Assembly: GCA_020747015.1 (NCBI GenBank)
Contig: JAGTJM010000087.1
Location: forward strand, 54,314 to 118,313
Origin: Pyrenochaeta sp. MPI-SDFR-AT-0127
Lineage: Eukaryota > Ascomycota > Dothideomycetes > Pleosporales > Cucurbitariaceae
DNA length: 64,000 bases
Reading direction: 5' to 3'
The stretch's first letter is position 1. The number at the start of each line of letters is the position of its first letter. This document shows, in pieces, positions 10,580 to 21,487 of this stretch. The translations under genes and the position numbers were made by a program. The notes below the pieces were generated by a model. The model did not search any database. It had not been told where the DNA came from and saw only the letters and a program-made list of their open reading frames with translations.

Positions 10580-13500
10580 ATGGAAGCGCTGGTTGCTGTG
10601 GGCCTTGCAGGAAATATTGTGCAGTTTGTGCAGCTCGCTGGCAAGCTCATCTCTGAAGCGAGTGAGATACGGAAGAAAGGAGGGCCCAAATCGGCACAGG
10701 AACTCAAGACCATTGCCGAAGACCTGACCACACAAGCAGAATCAATCCATAAATGTCTCACATTCAGCACCGCAACTGCAGGGACCAGCCAGGAAGACCA
10801 AGTACATTGAAGACGTTCTCTCAATCAAGTGCGCCTCAAAGCTAATTTTGACGCAGAATCTTATCACTACTGCTGAGAATTGTCGGAAAGCTGGAGCGGA
10901 ATTCATCGCTTACGTTGACGATCTTACAAAGAACTCAGCATCTTCGAGCCGCGTGGGAAGCCTTGGAGCTAGCATCAAATTCCAGTTTCAATACCATAAG
11001 ATCCAAGCCTTCGCCTCTACCCTTGAGACACTAAGAGGTGCATTGACACTTGCAGCACTCCTTGCATTTAAGACTGCTGCACGTACAAGCAATATAGAGC
11101 TATTGGATCGTCTTGAAAATTTGGAACAGCATAGCAGTACAGAGAATGATGCCCTATATGATATCACACAGCTGGTACTCGCCCATCTTCAGGCTCGGAC
11201 CGCTCCAAAACTGGAGCTAATTTCAAGTGATATTCAAAATATTGTCAAAGACCTCCAGATACTTCGGGGGAGATTACCGCTAGATCGCGAGCAGGCCATA
11301 CTGTCTTGGCTCAATTTCCGCCAGATGGCCTGGAGATACGAAGAAGTCGCTCCTGCACATCGAGAGACCTATGCATGGATATTTAGCCAGCCCAGTGCTA
11401 GCGCTGGATGGAGTGATTACAGAGCACATCTTGTGCACAATGTGTCCACACCCTACTTCATCAATGGTAAAGCTGGAAGCGGCAAGTCTACACTTATGAA
11501 ATACATCGTCGGCCACGAAACAACCAAGAAGTGCCTAGCGCAGTGGGCCCTCTCTGACAACAAAGAATTGATAGTGGTAAAATTCTTTTTCTGGAATCTA
11601 GGTACCCCACTACAGAAAAGTGCTTCTGGGCTACTCAGAGCGCTGCTATATTCAGTTCTGAAGGAACGGGAAGAGTTGGTACCTGCCGTGTTCCCGAGCA
11701 TTTATCAAGATTGGAATTCTGGTTTCGCGGAACCACATGATACGGAAGTAAGAGCAGCATGGCGGTGCCTTCTCGAAAGATCCAAATCCTTTCTAAAAAT
11801 TGCGATATTTATCGATGGGATCGATGAGTTTGAAGGAGACGATTCAGATCTTATCAATTTCATTCACTCTCTCGCATCTCTTAATGTAAAGGTTGTCGTT
11901 TCGAGTAGACCAATCAATACTGCCTTAGAAGGCTTCCGGAATTGTCCTCAACTGAGACTCCAGGATCTTACCAAGCGAGATATGGAGATATATATACGCG
12001 AAACACTTACGAAAAATGCACGCATGGTACAATTCTCAAAATTTTACCCACATGAGGCAACGAAACTTGTCCAAGAAATACGAGAGAAAGCGGATGGGGT
12101 ATTTTTGTGGGTACGACTTGTCGTTCGACTTCTTATCGATGGGTTGGAAGCTGGTGATAACGCAGAAGACCTCCAGGAGAAGCTCCGGTTACTTCCTGGA
12201 GATCTAAGGAAGCTCTACAGGCAGATGTTAGGAAAGATGTCTGATCAATATCAGGCTCAAGCTGCATCAATCTTTCAACTTCTTCAAGCCTGGAAGTTGA
12301 TAGATTGCAATCCCCTGGGGGTTCTTACCTTACATTTTGCGCTTCAGAAACCTTCTCATGATCTGCAGATGCCGGCCTATCCACTGGATCTGGACCTCCT
12401 GAATTTTCATTACGCCCAAATGTCGGCACAAATTCGTAGCCGCTGCTGCGGTCTTCTGGAGGAAAGGCTGGGAAATGATCATACGTTCGAAGTTGGCAGC
12501 ATTTCGTCGAATGCTGGGTGCTTCGATCTGGACACCCTCTTATCATTCAGTGTTGACTATTTACATCGCACCGTGGCGGAGTTTCTAACGTCTGACGATG
12601 TTATCCTGGAGATGCAACAGACACGCATAGCTGATTTCGACCCTATCGAGCACTTGATATCGGCTTGTCTCTCGACAATCAAGATCTGTGGTAGTTTAGA
12701 GATGGCCGACCAGATACACGAAATAATTCACGATACATTCAGATGCTACAACCTCGCCCTTCCGGATAATCGAAAGAAACTCAATCCTTATATCACCGCA
12801 CTTGATAAAATCATGACAAAGTTCCAAAAGGAACCATTTCCACAACAGACGCTCTGCTTCTCAGAAGACACTCACTGGTCCATGCCCACTGATACTAAGG
12901 CTGCTATCTTACTCTATTTGGAAAAAGGTGCAAGCGTATACTACCCAAACCGGGATGCCAAATGGTTCCAACGGACAGCGAACATCTTCACCGTGACAGC
13001 ACGGTGGGGCTTGACAGAATACTTAGAGGAGCTCCAGCAAGATAAACTCGCGAACCCAGGCGAGGTGCATACTCTGATTCTTCACGCACTTGAACCGTGG
13101 TTACAAGTTTCTTTGAAGGTAGACAAAGGCCCCTTACGGGATCGTATCGCGACGCTGCTCTTCTTACTCAGCCAGGATGTGATTGCCAGTGTACTCTCTT
13201 TGCGACAGTCATTCTCTGATATCCTGGTCGAAGCTTGGGTCAAGGTTAGTCTTCGTCCTGAAGCCCAGGCCTTGAAGAAGCGTGGCTATAGCGAAAAGTA
13301 TAGCGACATTTCCGATGATTTGACTGAAAAGAGCATATTGACCGCAAGCTTCATAGCCACTAGCCGGTCTCCCGAGCCCTTGTTGCTCCGATTTGCGCCG
13401 ACCCAGTTGCAAGACATGGTCACACTTCTGAACAAAGCCTCTGATTCACAAGCGCAATGGCTCGGCGAACAGCTCTCTCGTATTCTCATCAAGCACGGAA

Positions 13501-13865
13501 TGACCAATGTATATTGTCATAGTCGTAAGAGCTTGGACCATACATCCAATCAGTGCATGGTAAAACGGAAAGAAAGAAAAGGTAGACACAATCAAGCTTC
13601 ACCGCCCTCGGACAACTCGTTTTCTCCAAAACGAATGCCGATCAGATACCATCCTCCTCAGGAAAAGCCCAGGAGAGGCGCCGCCCGTAACGAATCAGAT
13701 CTCTGGCAGAACATAGAACGAGAGATACCACAAATTCGCGAGGAATTGGACAAAACAAAAGTTATAGCGATGCAAAACAAGAACTCGGTGTTGCGCCCTC
13801 CCAGTATTCCCACAGACACGTTAAAGGATACTGCAAAAGAGACTTCTGTGGACCTTCAAATATAA
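10580..13865 (+). CDS. NACHT-domain STAND (NLR-like) protein
   Basis: Exons 10580-10801 and 10857-13865, joined across a 55-nt intron, encode 1076 aa. The N-terminal ~130 residues (MEALVAVGLAGNIVQFVQLA...) match the helical N-terminal domain common in fungal STAND proteins. A NACHT NTPase follows, with Walker A GKAGSGKST at 278-286, a Walker B-like IFIDGIDEF near 390 and the sensor-like VVVSSRP after it. The rest, about 550 residues, is helical-looking and contains no WD40, ankyrin or TPR repeat that I can see. It ends in a basic, low-complexity and coiled-coil-prone tail. Fungal NACHT proteins act in non-self recognition and programmed cell death (heterokaryon incompatibility). The lack of a visible sensor repeat makes the ligand-recognition mode unclear. 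The gene is intact, with no frameshift or internal stop. Confidence 0.88.
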
Positions 13866-15118
13866 ATTCCTTCATATGTTGACACATCCTGATGACGGAG
13901 CATTGCTTGATCTACTTGCGGTCTTAAGCAAGTATGTGTTACTGATTGGTTCTTTCTCAAATCTTACGGCCCCTTTCATGGCAGCATACCAACTTTTGTA
14001 ATCGAATTGGCTCTTGGTTCACTGAGAAACAGCAATCATTAGAAATATACCTGCACTTACAAACCATATATTGGCTTTTGTACCTCCCTATCCTGGTATT
14101 ACTCTTTTGACACTCAAGCTAGAGATTCAGCAGGACCATAGCAGCGCGCACAGTATTTCAATACAATCTCATGCCTTTGATGTATGATTTGCTATCCCTA
14201 CTAACATATAGATATACTTCAGATAGACCCTTCCTGCCATCAAGCGTGAAGGGAAGACGCATTGTATTCCCACATTCAGGCCCTGATGAATTCAATCATA
14301 CTACTACATTTATGACCAGGATTCTGGGTAATACTGCGATCAGAAGGCTGTAGTCGGATCTATGCTACGCGAGTAGCCATGAGAAGCTAGCAGAATAGGC
14401 TGAAACGTACCACAACATTTCTTACCTTTCTGCGACAACATCTTGTGGGGTGCTGCCTCGGGACTTCGGCACTCCTTCTTTGGATCATTTTGGGTGCGGA
14501 GAGAGCAAAGAATATAGCCGTGGCGGAAAAGTGATGAGTTAGTGCAGGGATAATTTTCTCAAAGCAATCTTTGTCTTGGCCTAACCATGTTGAATAAGAC
14601 GAGAATCATGAGCGCAGAGACAAAGTGACCATGGATTTCACGAGCGGGCCATCACAGAGTTGGAAAGCGTAACTAATGATGAAGAGTAATCAATGATTCG
14701 ATAAGACCTCTGCCAGGCCAGTCCAACAACCCTTCGCCCGGGCGTTGGACTTGACGTTGCAGAGTCAGGTATTCAAAACGCCGTTGTCCACCTGGGTATG
14801 TGTAACTTCCTGAAAATGCTATAGGTAAAACAAAGAACGCCATTGTGTGTATGCAGGGGTATCTCCCATTTCCGTGTCCATGTCCCATTTGCCGTGCCCT
14901 CAAAAAACGCTATGCACAAAAAATCCCAACATCATCCATCGGTCATATAGTCGTTCATGGCTGTCATGGAAAGATCCTGCTCTTGATACGTCTGCGCTTG
15001 TGGCCGGCCACGAGAGGAGAGTATCAGTTGTGTGCTCGGGTGAAAATCTAGGCGCGCACTGCGCGTGAGAATTGGAAAATGTTTGGAATGCGACAAGACA
15101 CCAAAGTATGCGCAACGT
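13866..15118. other. Intergenic, nothing recognised
   Basis: Sequence between the NACHT gene and the convergent LPMO-like gene. Open frames are short and motif-free on both strands; I see no RNA gene, repeat or transposon end. Confidence 0.5.
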
Positions 15119-16333
15119 TTACGATGCGAAGCGGCCCCGGAATTTGGCGCCATTCTTGTTACGCACACTGTACACTGCGCGAGTTGTTGCGGCTGCTGGC
15201 GGTGACTCCGTAGCAGCTGGTGCCGTGACAGTGATGACCACCGTGTCTGTGACTGTGACCACGTTGTCATCGCTGGGTGGAGGTGTGGGCGCAGCACCGG
15301 GACGCTTTGTAAGGGTTGGGATACGAGTTACCGCAGGAGCTGTTGGTTTACGGCTAGGAGCGCCGCCAGTAGCTGAGGGCGCGCCGGTTGGCTTCTGGGA
15401 GAAATATGGGCCAACTTCACCCTGCAATGCGTCGGTCATGATGGCAGTGCGAGATGCCCAATCAGCTACAGCGACCGACATGGCGTCTTGCTGTGGACCC
15501 AGAGCATACTTTTGCTTTGCGTCTGCAGCCATGGCAACATCTGCTGATGCGACGTCGACGTCCATGCAAGTAGTGTAGTACTCGTCCTTTCCCTCAGGTA
15601 GACCAGGGTCGACGCCACCTGGAGCAGTATTCCATTGCCAGACCCAGTACAAAGTATATGTTTCGTCCAGTGCGGCAGTTTTGGGGAGCTGGACGTTGGT
15701 CTCGCACATCAACGGGTAGTTGCCCGGCACACCATCCACTACTTGGCCCATGGCGAAGTTTGGGTCAGACTTTCGGCGCTCTTGCGAGACGGGGGTTTCG
15801 TTCGTTTCGTAGCAACGGCCGTCGTCGAAGTCGTTCGTAGTGAGGAGAACGCCACGCTTGTTGCCGCCCTGGCCATCTTCTGTCCACTGAAGGACGTTGA
15901 CGAGCTTCTCGTTCTCCCGAGGTTCGGTGGTGCCGTAGACAAAGATGGTGCCACCCTTCTCTGGCTTTCCCTTTTGGTTGTCGGGCTTTGTGACGTGCCC
16001 GTTCTCTTGATATCGCATCGCAATGAAACCACCAGGCACAGCTTGCAGGCGCGGGTACTTGTCCTGCGATTGTACCTGCTTGGTCTGACTTGGATGGCAC
16101 AAGGGGGTGTCTTCGTTGATGTAGACGCGACCTTGGTACGCGGGCAACTCAATATTCATAGAGAAACCGTTGAATCCAGGGTCAGTCTTTGACACCATCC
16201 CCCGCGGGTACCCATACTCGCCAACATACTCGCCCTGCTCGTTGATGTTGCGAAGCTGCTCGATCCAGGTGTGGCCAAAAGCGACTGGGGCAGCGGCCAG
16301 TACAGCCACGGCCGTGGTAAGAATGCTCGGCAT
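15119..16333 (-). CDS. Secreted histidine-brace (LPMO-like) protein
   Basis: A single exon gives 404 aa from the ATG at 16333; the frame stays open upstream, but this ATG sits directly before a clean signal peptide. Cleavage after Gly20 (VAFG|HTWIEQL) would leave His21 as the mature N-terminus, the defining feature of copper histidine-brace enzymes. A candidate second brace histidine is His113 (YQENGHVT). The YTLYWVWQWNTAPGG segment resembles the strand carrying the axial aromatic residue in lytic polysaccharide monooxygenases. Several cysteines could form disulfides. The C-terminal ~90 residues are Ser/Thr/Pro-rich, as in secreted linkers. It does not look like a standard AA9 enzyme and belongs, I believe, to an uncharacterised fungal family starting HTW(V/I)EQL. 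Copper oxidase activity on polysaccharide is inference. Confidence 0.78.
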   Translation of the reverse strand: MPSILTTAVAVLAAAPVAFGHTWIEQLRNINEQGEYVGEYGYPRGMVSKTDPGFNGFSMNIELPAYQGRVYINEDTPLCHPSQTKQVQSQDKYPRLQAVPGGFIAMRYQENGHVTKPDNQKGKPEKGGTIFVYGTTEPRENEKLVNVLQWTEDGQGGNKRGVLLTTNDFDDGRCYETNETPVSQERRKSDPNFAMGQVVDGVPGNYPLMCETNVQLPKTAALDETYTLYWVWQWNTAPGGVDPGLPEGKDEYYTTCMDVDVASADVAMAADAKQKYALGPQQDAMSVAVADWASRTAIMTDALQGEVGPYFSQKPTGAPSATGGAPSRKPTAPAVTRIPTLTKRPGAAPTPPPSDDNVVTVTDTVVITVTAPAATESPPAAATTRAVYSVRNKNGAKFRGRFAS

Positions 16334-18281
16334 TCTGTTTGTGTTGTTTATCGTTCGTGAAATGTTGCTGTGGGGGGTATGTTCTTTGTAAGTCTCGGCC
16401 TGCCGAGAGGGTGTCGCAGAGTTACAAATGTTGAGACCTCTGTATGAATGCGCGGTCGTTGAATCTGCGGCCTTGAAGAAATTGCTGAAGAGAAGAGTGC
16501 GACGGTAATGAAATGGAAATACAAAAGGAAATTGTACTTGAATTGCGCGCTTGGCAGCTCTTTCGTGAGGGGCGCAAAGTTGATGCACACGTGACTGCTC
16601 TGTCTTTCACTGTGAAGCCAACAATACCATTGTGTCAAGAACAATGGATAAAATGCTTTATTGAATCTCCACGACACACAACCCGCGCACAATAGCGAAA
16701 GAGACGGACAGAGAGAAAGAGAAGAGACGCGACACAACCCAAATGTGAATACAAATCCCATACTCACGCGGCCATGGTCCTTTATCAAGCGGGTGAATGA
16801 TCGTGAGACAAACGCCGACGAACGTTGGCAAGATCCCAGGCCTAGAAGCAACGAAGAGCCCGGAGCCAATAGAGGAGGCTACACACAAGGCGTCGAAACG
16901 CAGCGCCATTACACGCGACTCCGCATTTAAGCTTCTGAGCCTAAAAAGTGGGTGTTGGATCTGCGTTTCAACGTTGGCCTACGCTGTAGCCGCCAGGATC
17001 TTCGTCCCGATCCCGCAGCATCTGCGCGGCGTAGGACGCAGTCGCACAGCCATCGGTACCTTTGGCGCAAACGGCATCCTCACATATTTCGGTAGTCAAT
17101 CTACCGTCCAGGGCGGCCCTAGAAGCCTCTCCGACGCAGAGGCCAGCCTGGAGTCTCAGAAGGCCGTGTGCCGTGGATCTACGACACAAACGTGGAAGCT
17201 AGGCGTCAGGAGAGGATCCTATGATTTCCGCTTTGCGCATTGCGACAGCTGCAAGGAACAAACGACAGCCTGCCGCCTGCAGTGTCGGAGGCCTTTTTGC
17301 GGCCTGCATTTGCCGGAGGGAGCGCGACGCCTTCCGAGGCGCGCAAGGCGAGAAGAACAGCGAAGCGCAGCACCCAACATGTATGGAAGCGAGGCTTGCA
17401 CCACCCGACGACAGGTGAAGATGCGCCGACGAGGCGCTTCGAGAAGAGAGAATTTCCCACCACGAATGGGTGGGGAGAGGGAGAAAGGGTTGACGACGCT
17501 CGGCTGGCGTTTCAGATGGCAACGTTCGCTTCCCTTGATTGGGCGCCTAGCTTTCACGCTATGCTTCAACCTGGGCCATCTGATTGGAGCGCATTGCTCT
17601 ATTTGCAGGTGGACCTGGGTGTATGGATACTGTCCGACCAGGTTGACGCCCATCCAGTCTCTATATTTGACGACTGCCAGGCCAGACGCCCAGCACGATA
17701 TTTCCACATTTCTTCTGCTGGGCACCCGACCATGGCGAAAGGGTACGTACACTGGCGTGTGCGCGCAATCAAGTCAAGATTAACTGTTTCCCTACCAAAT
17801 AGACGTGTTTCACCGACAACGAGTGGCGGGGCAGCGATAAGTCCTGAGTGATATGAACGAGTCTCGACTAGATACCCCGCCTGTCAAGTCCCTTGTAAAT
17901 TGAAGGAACATGTTCTGAAGGTCCACATGTCAGAGGAATCTACCAGAGTAGATCACAAAACTTTGACGTTTCACAAGACCCCGCTACAGACAGTTGGATT
18001 GCGATTCGCATGTTCAGAGGGTGATCACGAGAGTTATCGTATGCCTCTTAGATCGCCTCGCATTTTAAGCAACGAGAACGTTTGTATGGATGAGAGTCAC
18101 CGAGAAGACGGACTCATCGAGCGGTGACGCATCCTGCTTGTAGTATCTGTGGATCCATCGGACCATTGCGGGTCAAGAGCGTGACAATTTGCAAGAGCAG
18201 TGGCGCATACAATAGTAAAACATTCTTTCCGCTCTTTTCTATAGCTCTATCAGCATTCTTCTACAGTACGGGTCGAATCCG
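16334..18281. other. Intergenic, overlapping open frames only
   Basis: This 1.9-kb stretch holds open frames of up to 328 codons, but they overlap one another on both strands, reflecting a stop-poor GC-rich composition near 17.2-17.8 kb. None shows a domain, start context or splice structure that I can defend. It includes the promoter of the LPMO-like gene. Confidence 0.5.
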
Positions 18282-19046
18282 CTAGATCTTTGACGTGCTG
18301 AGCTTGCTCATGACGAACGAGCCCAATCCTTCCGCGAACACAGTACCGTGACCATCCTCGATCCACCCCTTGGTCTCGATCCATCTGCCCTTCTCCCTCA
18401 CAAGCTTCGTCCTGCACAACAACACACATGGTGTTGATATTGCCTTCTTGTACTGGATAGTCAACTCTGACGTCGCACACAAATGCTGGTAGACATAAGA
18501 TATCAGCGTGCCCATGACCTGATCAAGCAGCGCTGCCGTGACACCGCCGTGCAAGCGACGGGTTCCGCCGTCGACATCGTGGCCTATCGAGACCAATATC
18601 ATAGCCTCGGATGTATCCGGATCGTTGACATCGTAGTGGATCTCCACCTTTGCATTCTGGCGCTGCTCTTCTTTGGCATTGATTGAAGAAAACCTGTCGT
18701 GTATCGGCGCATCGCCCACAAACACGGCATCGTCGTCGGCGTCCCTCACAGTCCCCTTTCCCGGCCGATGTAGAGAGAGGAAGCCGCGGATTGCACCATC
18801 CGTGAAAAGCGTTCGCGTAAAGAAGGTATTGGACACGCCCTCCCGCCTTTCTTGTACGTTTCGCTTCGCAATATGTACTATCGATGGATCAGAGAGGAGC
18901 TTGTTGCACCATTCGTGGGCAGTGAAGTCCTCAATATGTTCGAGTTGTATGGTGGTCATCACGGGCGACGGGCAGTTCGATGTAACGGGAGCGGCGATGC
19001 GCAATGCACTATGGGCAGCTTCGAGGGTTGTGAGTGTATGGGGCAC
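18282..19046 (-). CDS. Hotdog-fold (PaaI/4HBT-like) thioesterase-like protein
   Basis: One exon of 254 aa. The centre carries the 4HBT/PaaI hotdog core: RRLHGGVTAALLDQVMG (about residues 164-180), where HGG starts the long helix. The strands ELTIQYKKAISTPCVLLCRTKLV and GRWIETKGWIEDGHGTVFAEG follow. Such enzymes hydrolyse acyl-CoA or related thioesters; the residue after HGG..AALLD usually supplies the catalytic Asp, which is present. The N-terminal ~120 residues before the core match the extended leader of fungal members. Two starts are possible: the ATG at 19046, or the ATG at 18959 (MTTIQLEHIED) that removes 29 weakly conserved-looking residues. Substrate unknown. Confidence 0.85.
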   Translation of the reverse strand: MPHTLTTLEAAHSALRIAAPVTSNCPSPVMTTIQLEHIEDFTAHEWCNKLLSDPSIVHIAKRNVQERREGVSNTFFTRTLFTDGAIRGFLSLHRPGKGTVRDADDDAVFVGDAPIHDRFSSINAKEEQRQNAKVEIHYDVNDPDTSEAMILVSIGHDVDGGTRRLHGGVTAALLDQVMGTLISYVYQHLCATSELTIQYKKAISTPCVLLCRTKLVREKGRWIETKGWIEDGHGTVFAEGLGSFVMSKLSTSKI

Positions 19047-19613
19047 ATGGCGGCTATCATCATCAGTGCTGGGTGGTTAGTGCAAGTGTCTGTGTAGGCG
19101 ACTCTTCCGTAGCGGTGCGGAGAGGGTACAAGTTCCGAGGTTGCTGGGGATGAGATCGCCATCTGCTAAGCGGCCGATAAGATAAGCTCCACAAAGATCA
19201 GCCATGGAATCATAGTCGTCTACTACATTAGCAAGCCATGGCTGGAAACCCTGCCTTGGAGTGGAGACACAGTGCTTCGTTCCTCCCATCGACTCATGGT
19301 GATCCATATGTCCCGTTCCATGCGTGGAGCGACGAGCATGGTAGTGTTGCATACGCGTTTGTTGATTTGAATCGCGTGCCCATCCCAGCCAGGAGCAAGG
19401 CAGGAATTACACATGAGTTGATACGCGAAATGTACTGAACGCAAACTCCTCGCGAAATGCTGCCTCTCAAGTGGAGGAACAGTGCATGGTGGTGGCGCAG
19501 CTGAGAGATGACACATCACGTGGTCTTGGAAACCGCTCCTTCTTAGACCTCAACGTCCTCTCCTCCTCGCGATGAAGCGCTGATTCTTCCAAGTCGACAA
19601 GTCTTGATCTACT
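19047..19613. other. Divergent intergenic region
   Basis: This separates the minus-strand thioesterase-like gene from the plus-strand HET gene and probably holds both promoters. No gene, RNA or repeat is seen. Confidence 0.45.
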
Positions 19614-21487
19614 ATGGCATATTGGCATTGTATGTTGTTATCAGAGCGTCCATTAACAAAGTTTGCTGCTGGGGCTAACTGCAGCAATGTGAAGGGTCAC
19701 ACCTCTCCCATCCTCTGCCTCTCTCTGCAGATCCTCGAGGTCATGAGCCCTACGTGGACAGCGTTCCCGATCATTATGTTGGATACCAGGATCCCCTTTA
19801 TCATTCTGCAAATGTCCCGGCCTATAAGCAGCTGGATTATCCAACGTTTGATCACCGCAACAGAAGAAACCCACACCCACCATCTCCCGCGGAAGGCACT
19901 TACTCTAGTGAGCTATATGACGATCTTCCTAGGCGAAGTTCACAGGTTAATGACCATGGAGCCCATTTTACTCGTGCCAAAAGACCTCGCTTACGCAGAC
20001 AGCCATCAGAGAATGGCCACAGCCTTGTGATCCCTGAGAAAGACAGATCGAATAGAATTCCGCGAAATAAATCCAAGTCCCTTCATAGGAGGCACACTTC
20101 GAACTATCATGAAAGCCCCGGGGAAAATTCGGATGAGTCAGACTGGGAACATGATTTTGCGCTGCTGAGTATATCGGATAACAATGAATCATCGAACGCA
20201 AGATCAAGCAGCAGACCAACCACTCAAAGCCTTACAATACGACCTAAACACAGACCATCGCGTCATGATCCAACGGATCTCGATATCAAGGGCAATTGCG
20301 CGTCCAAGTTCTGTTATCCACCTATTGACTTTGGCCGTCAGCAGATACGACTAGTCCGAATCATACCATCCCGAGGTTCTTCACCTATCAGATGCGAGTT
20401 CGTCCTCAGCATGGTGGATAACCATAAAAAACCTTATACAGCTCTCTCGTACATCTGGGGCCCGGCCCGCGAGCGATCAGACGTTGTAAAAATCCAGCTG
20501 CACGACCAGGATTTCTGGATTCGCCGAAACCTATGGGACTTTCTGCAACGAGCGCGCATGGATCGATCGCTTTGCGCGAAGCTGTTCTGGATTGATGCTA
20601 TCTGTATCGATCAAGCCGGGAATGGCAGCAACGGGCTTCTGGAGAAGAATCACCAGGTCAATATGATGGCTGAGATATACAGTAATGCGCACGAGGTTAT
20701 TTGCTGGCTCGGCGAACCTATGCCAGACAAATACGATAAACTGAGAGATTTGGAATTGTATCTTGCCGGCGCGACGTCGGCAGAGGAAGAGCACCATGCT
20801 CTCGAAGGACTCAATTACATTGGAAACCTTGAGTACTGGACCCGCATGTGGGTTGTGCAAGAAGTCGCACTCGCAAAGCAGATTGTTTTCCGATGCGGGA
20901 AATTTCGTTTCCACTGGGATGATCTGATTGAGCTCTGGGAAGACTTTGATTATGCTTTCTATGAGTTGACGCGGGCGGTGGAAAAGGACAGATCCGTGCT
21001 TCATACAAGCGGGCATGACTATGACGCATATGCATCGTTCACTAGGAGAGTGCGGTGGGGAAGGTCTTACTCCATTATGTATTGGAAAATCAACACCTCC
21101 AAGAGACTTACCAACAACATCCTGGACGCAGTGCAGTACTTTCATCGCCAGGATTGTTCCAACCCCTTGGATAAGGTATACGGATTACTTGGACTAGTCA
21201 ATCACGAAGTCGTTTCGCCAGACTACAACAAGAGCACTGAAGAATTGTTTACCGATTTAGTTCGGTACTGTCTTCAGAATGGTAAGCTCGTGGTTGATGT
21301 AACGCGACATCAGCAAGGTTCCAAGCAGATATGTGACTGGCAGACGTGCGAGTTCGTTGGCGTGTTAGGAAATGCGCTGAGTATCTCTACTGCTGACATA
21401 AAAGATGTACTTGCTTTTGCATCGGGTGTACATTGGGCTCACATTCACCCTTTTTCAAAGAACTGCATCTTTGGTGCTGGATTCTAG
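19614..21487 (+). CDS. HET-domain incompatibility-type protein
   Basis: The long open frame lacks its own ATG near its 5' end. A 16-nt first exon (19614-19629, MAYWH) spliced over a 101-nt intron (GTATGT..CTCTGCAG) to 19731 restores a start and gives 590 aa. Residues 1-190 are disordered and rich in Tyr/Pro, then Arg/Ser/Asp. The HET domain follows: YTALSYIWGP, LFWIDAICIDQ, QVNMMAEIYSNAHEVICWLGE, and later YWTRMWVVQEVALA. HET domains trigger cell death in vegetative incompatibility and self/non-self recognition. Compared with many family members the C-terminus is short: after DKVYGLLGLV and a 60-residue segment the frame stops. A further exon or a truncation is therefore possible. Exon 1 is inferred from splice consensus and frame only. 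Confidence 0.8.

Noticed and set aside
15072..16192. Plus-strand frames of 168 and 185 codons
   Set aside because: They are antisense shadows of the LPMO-like gene.
16797..17783. A 328-codon open frame, and overlapping frames of 177-203 codons
   Set aside because: They overlap on both strands in a stop-poor GC-rich stretch, with no domain, compositional or splice evidence for any one of them.
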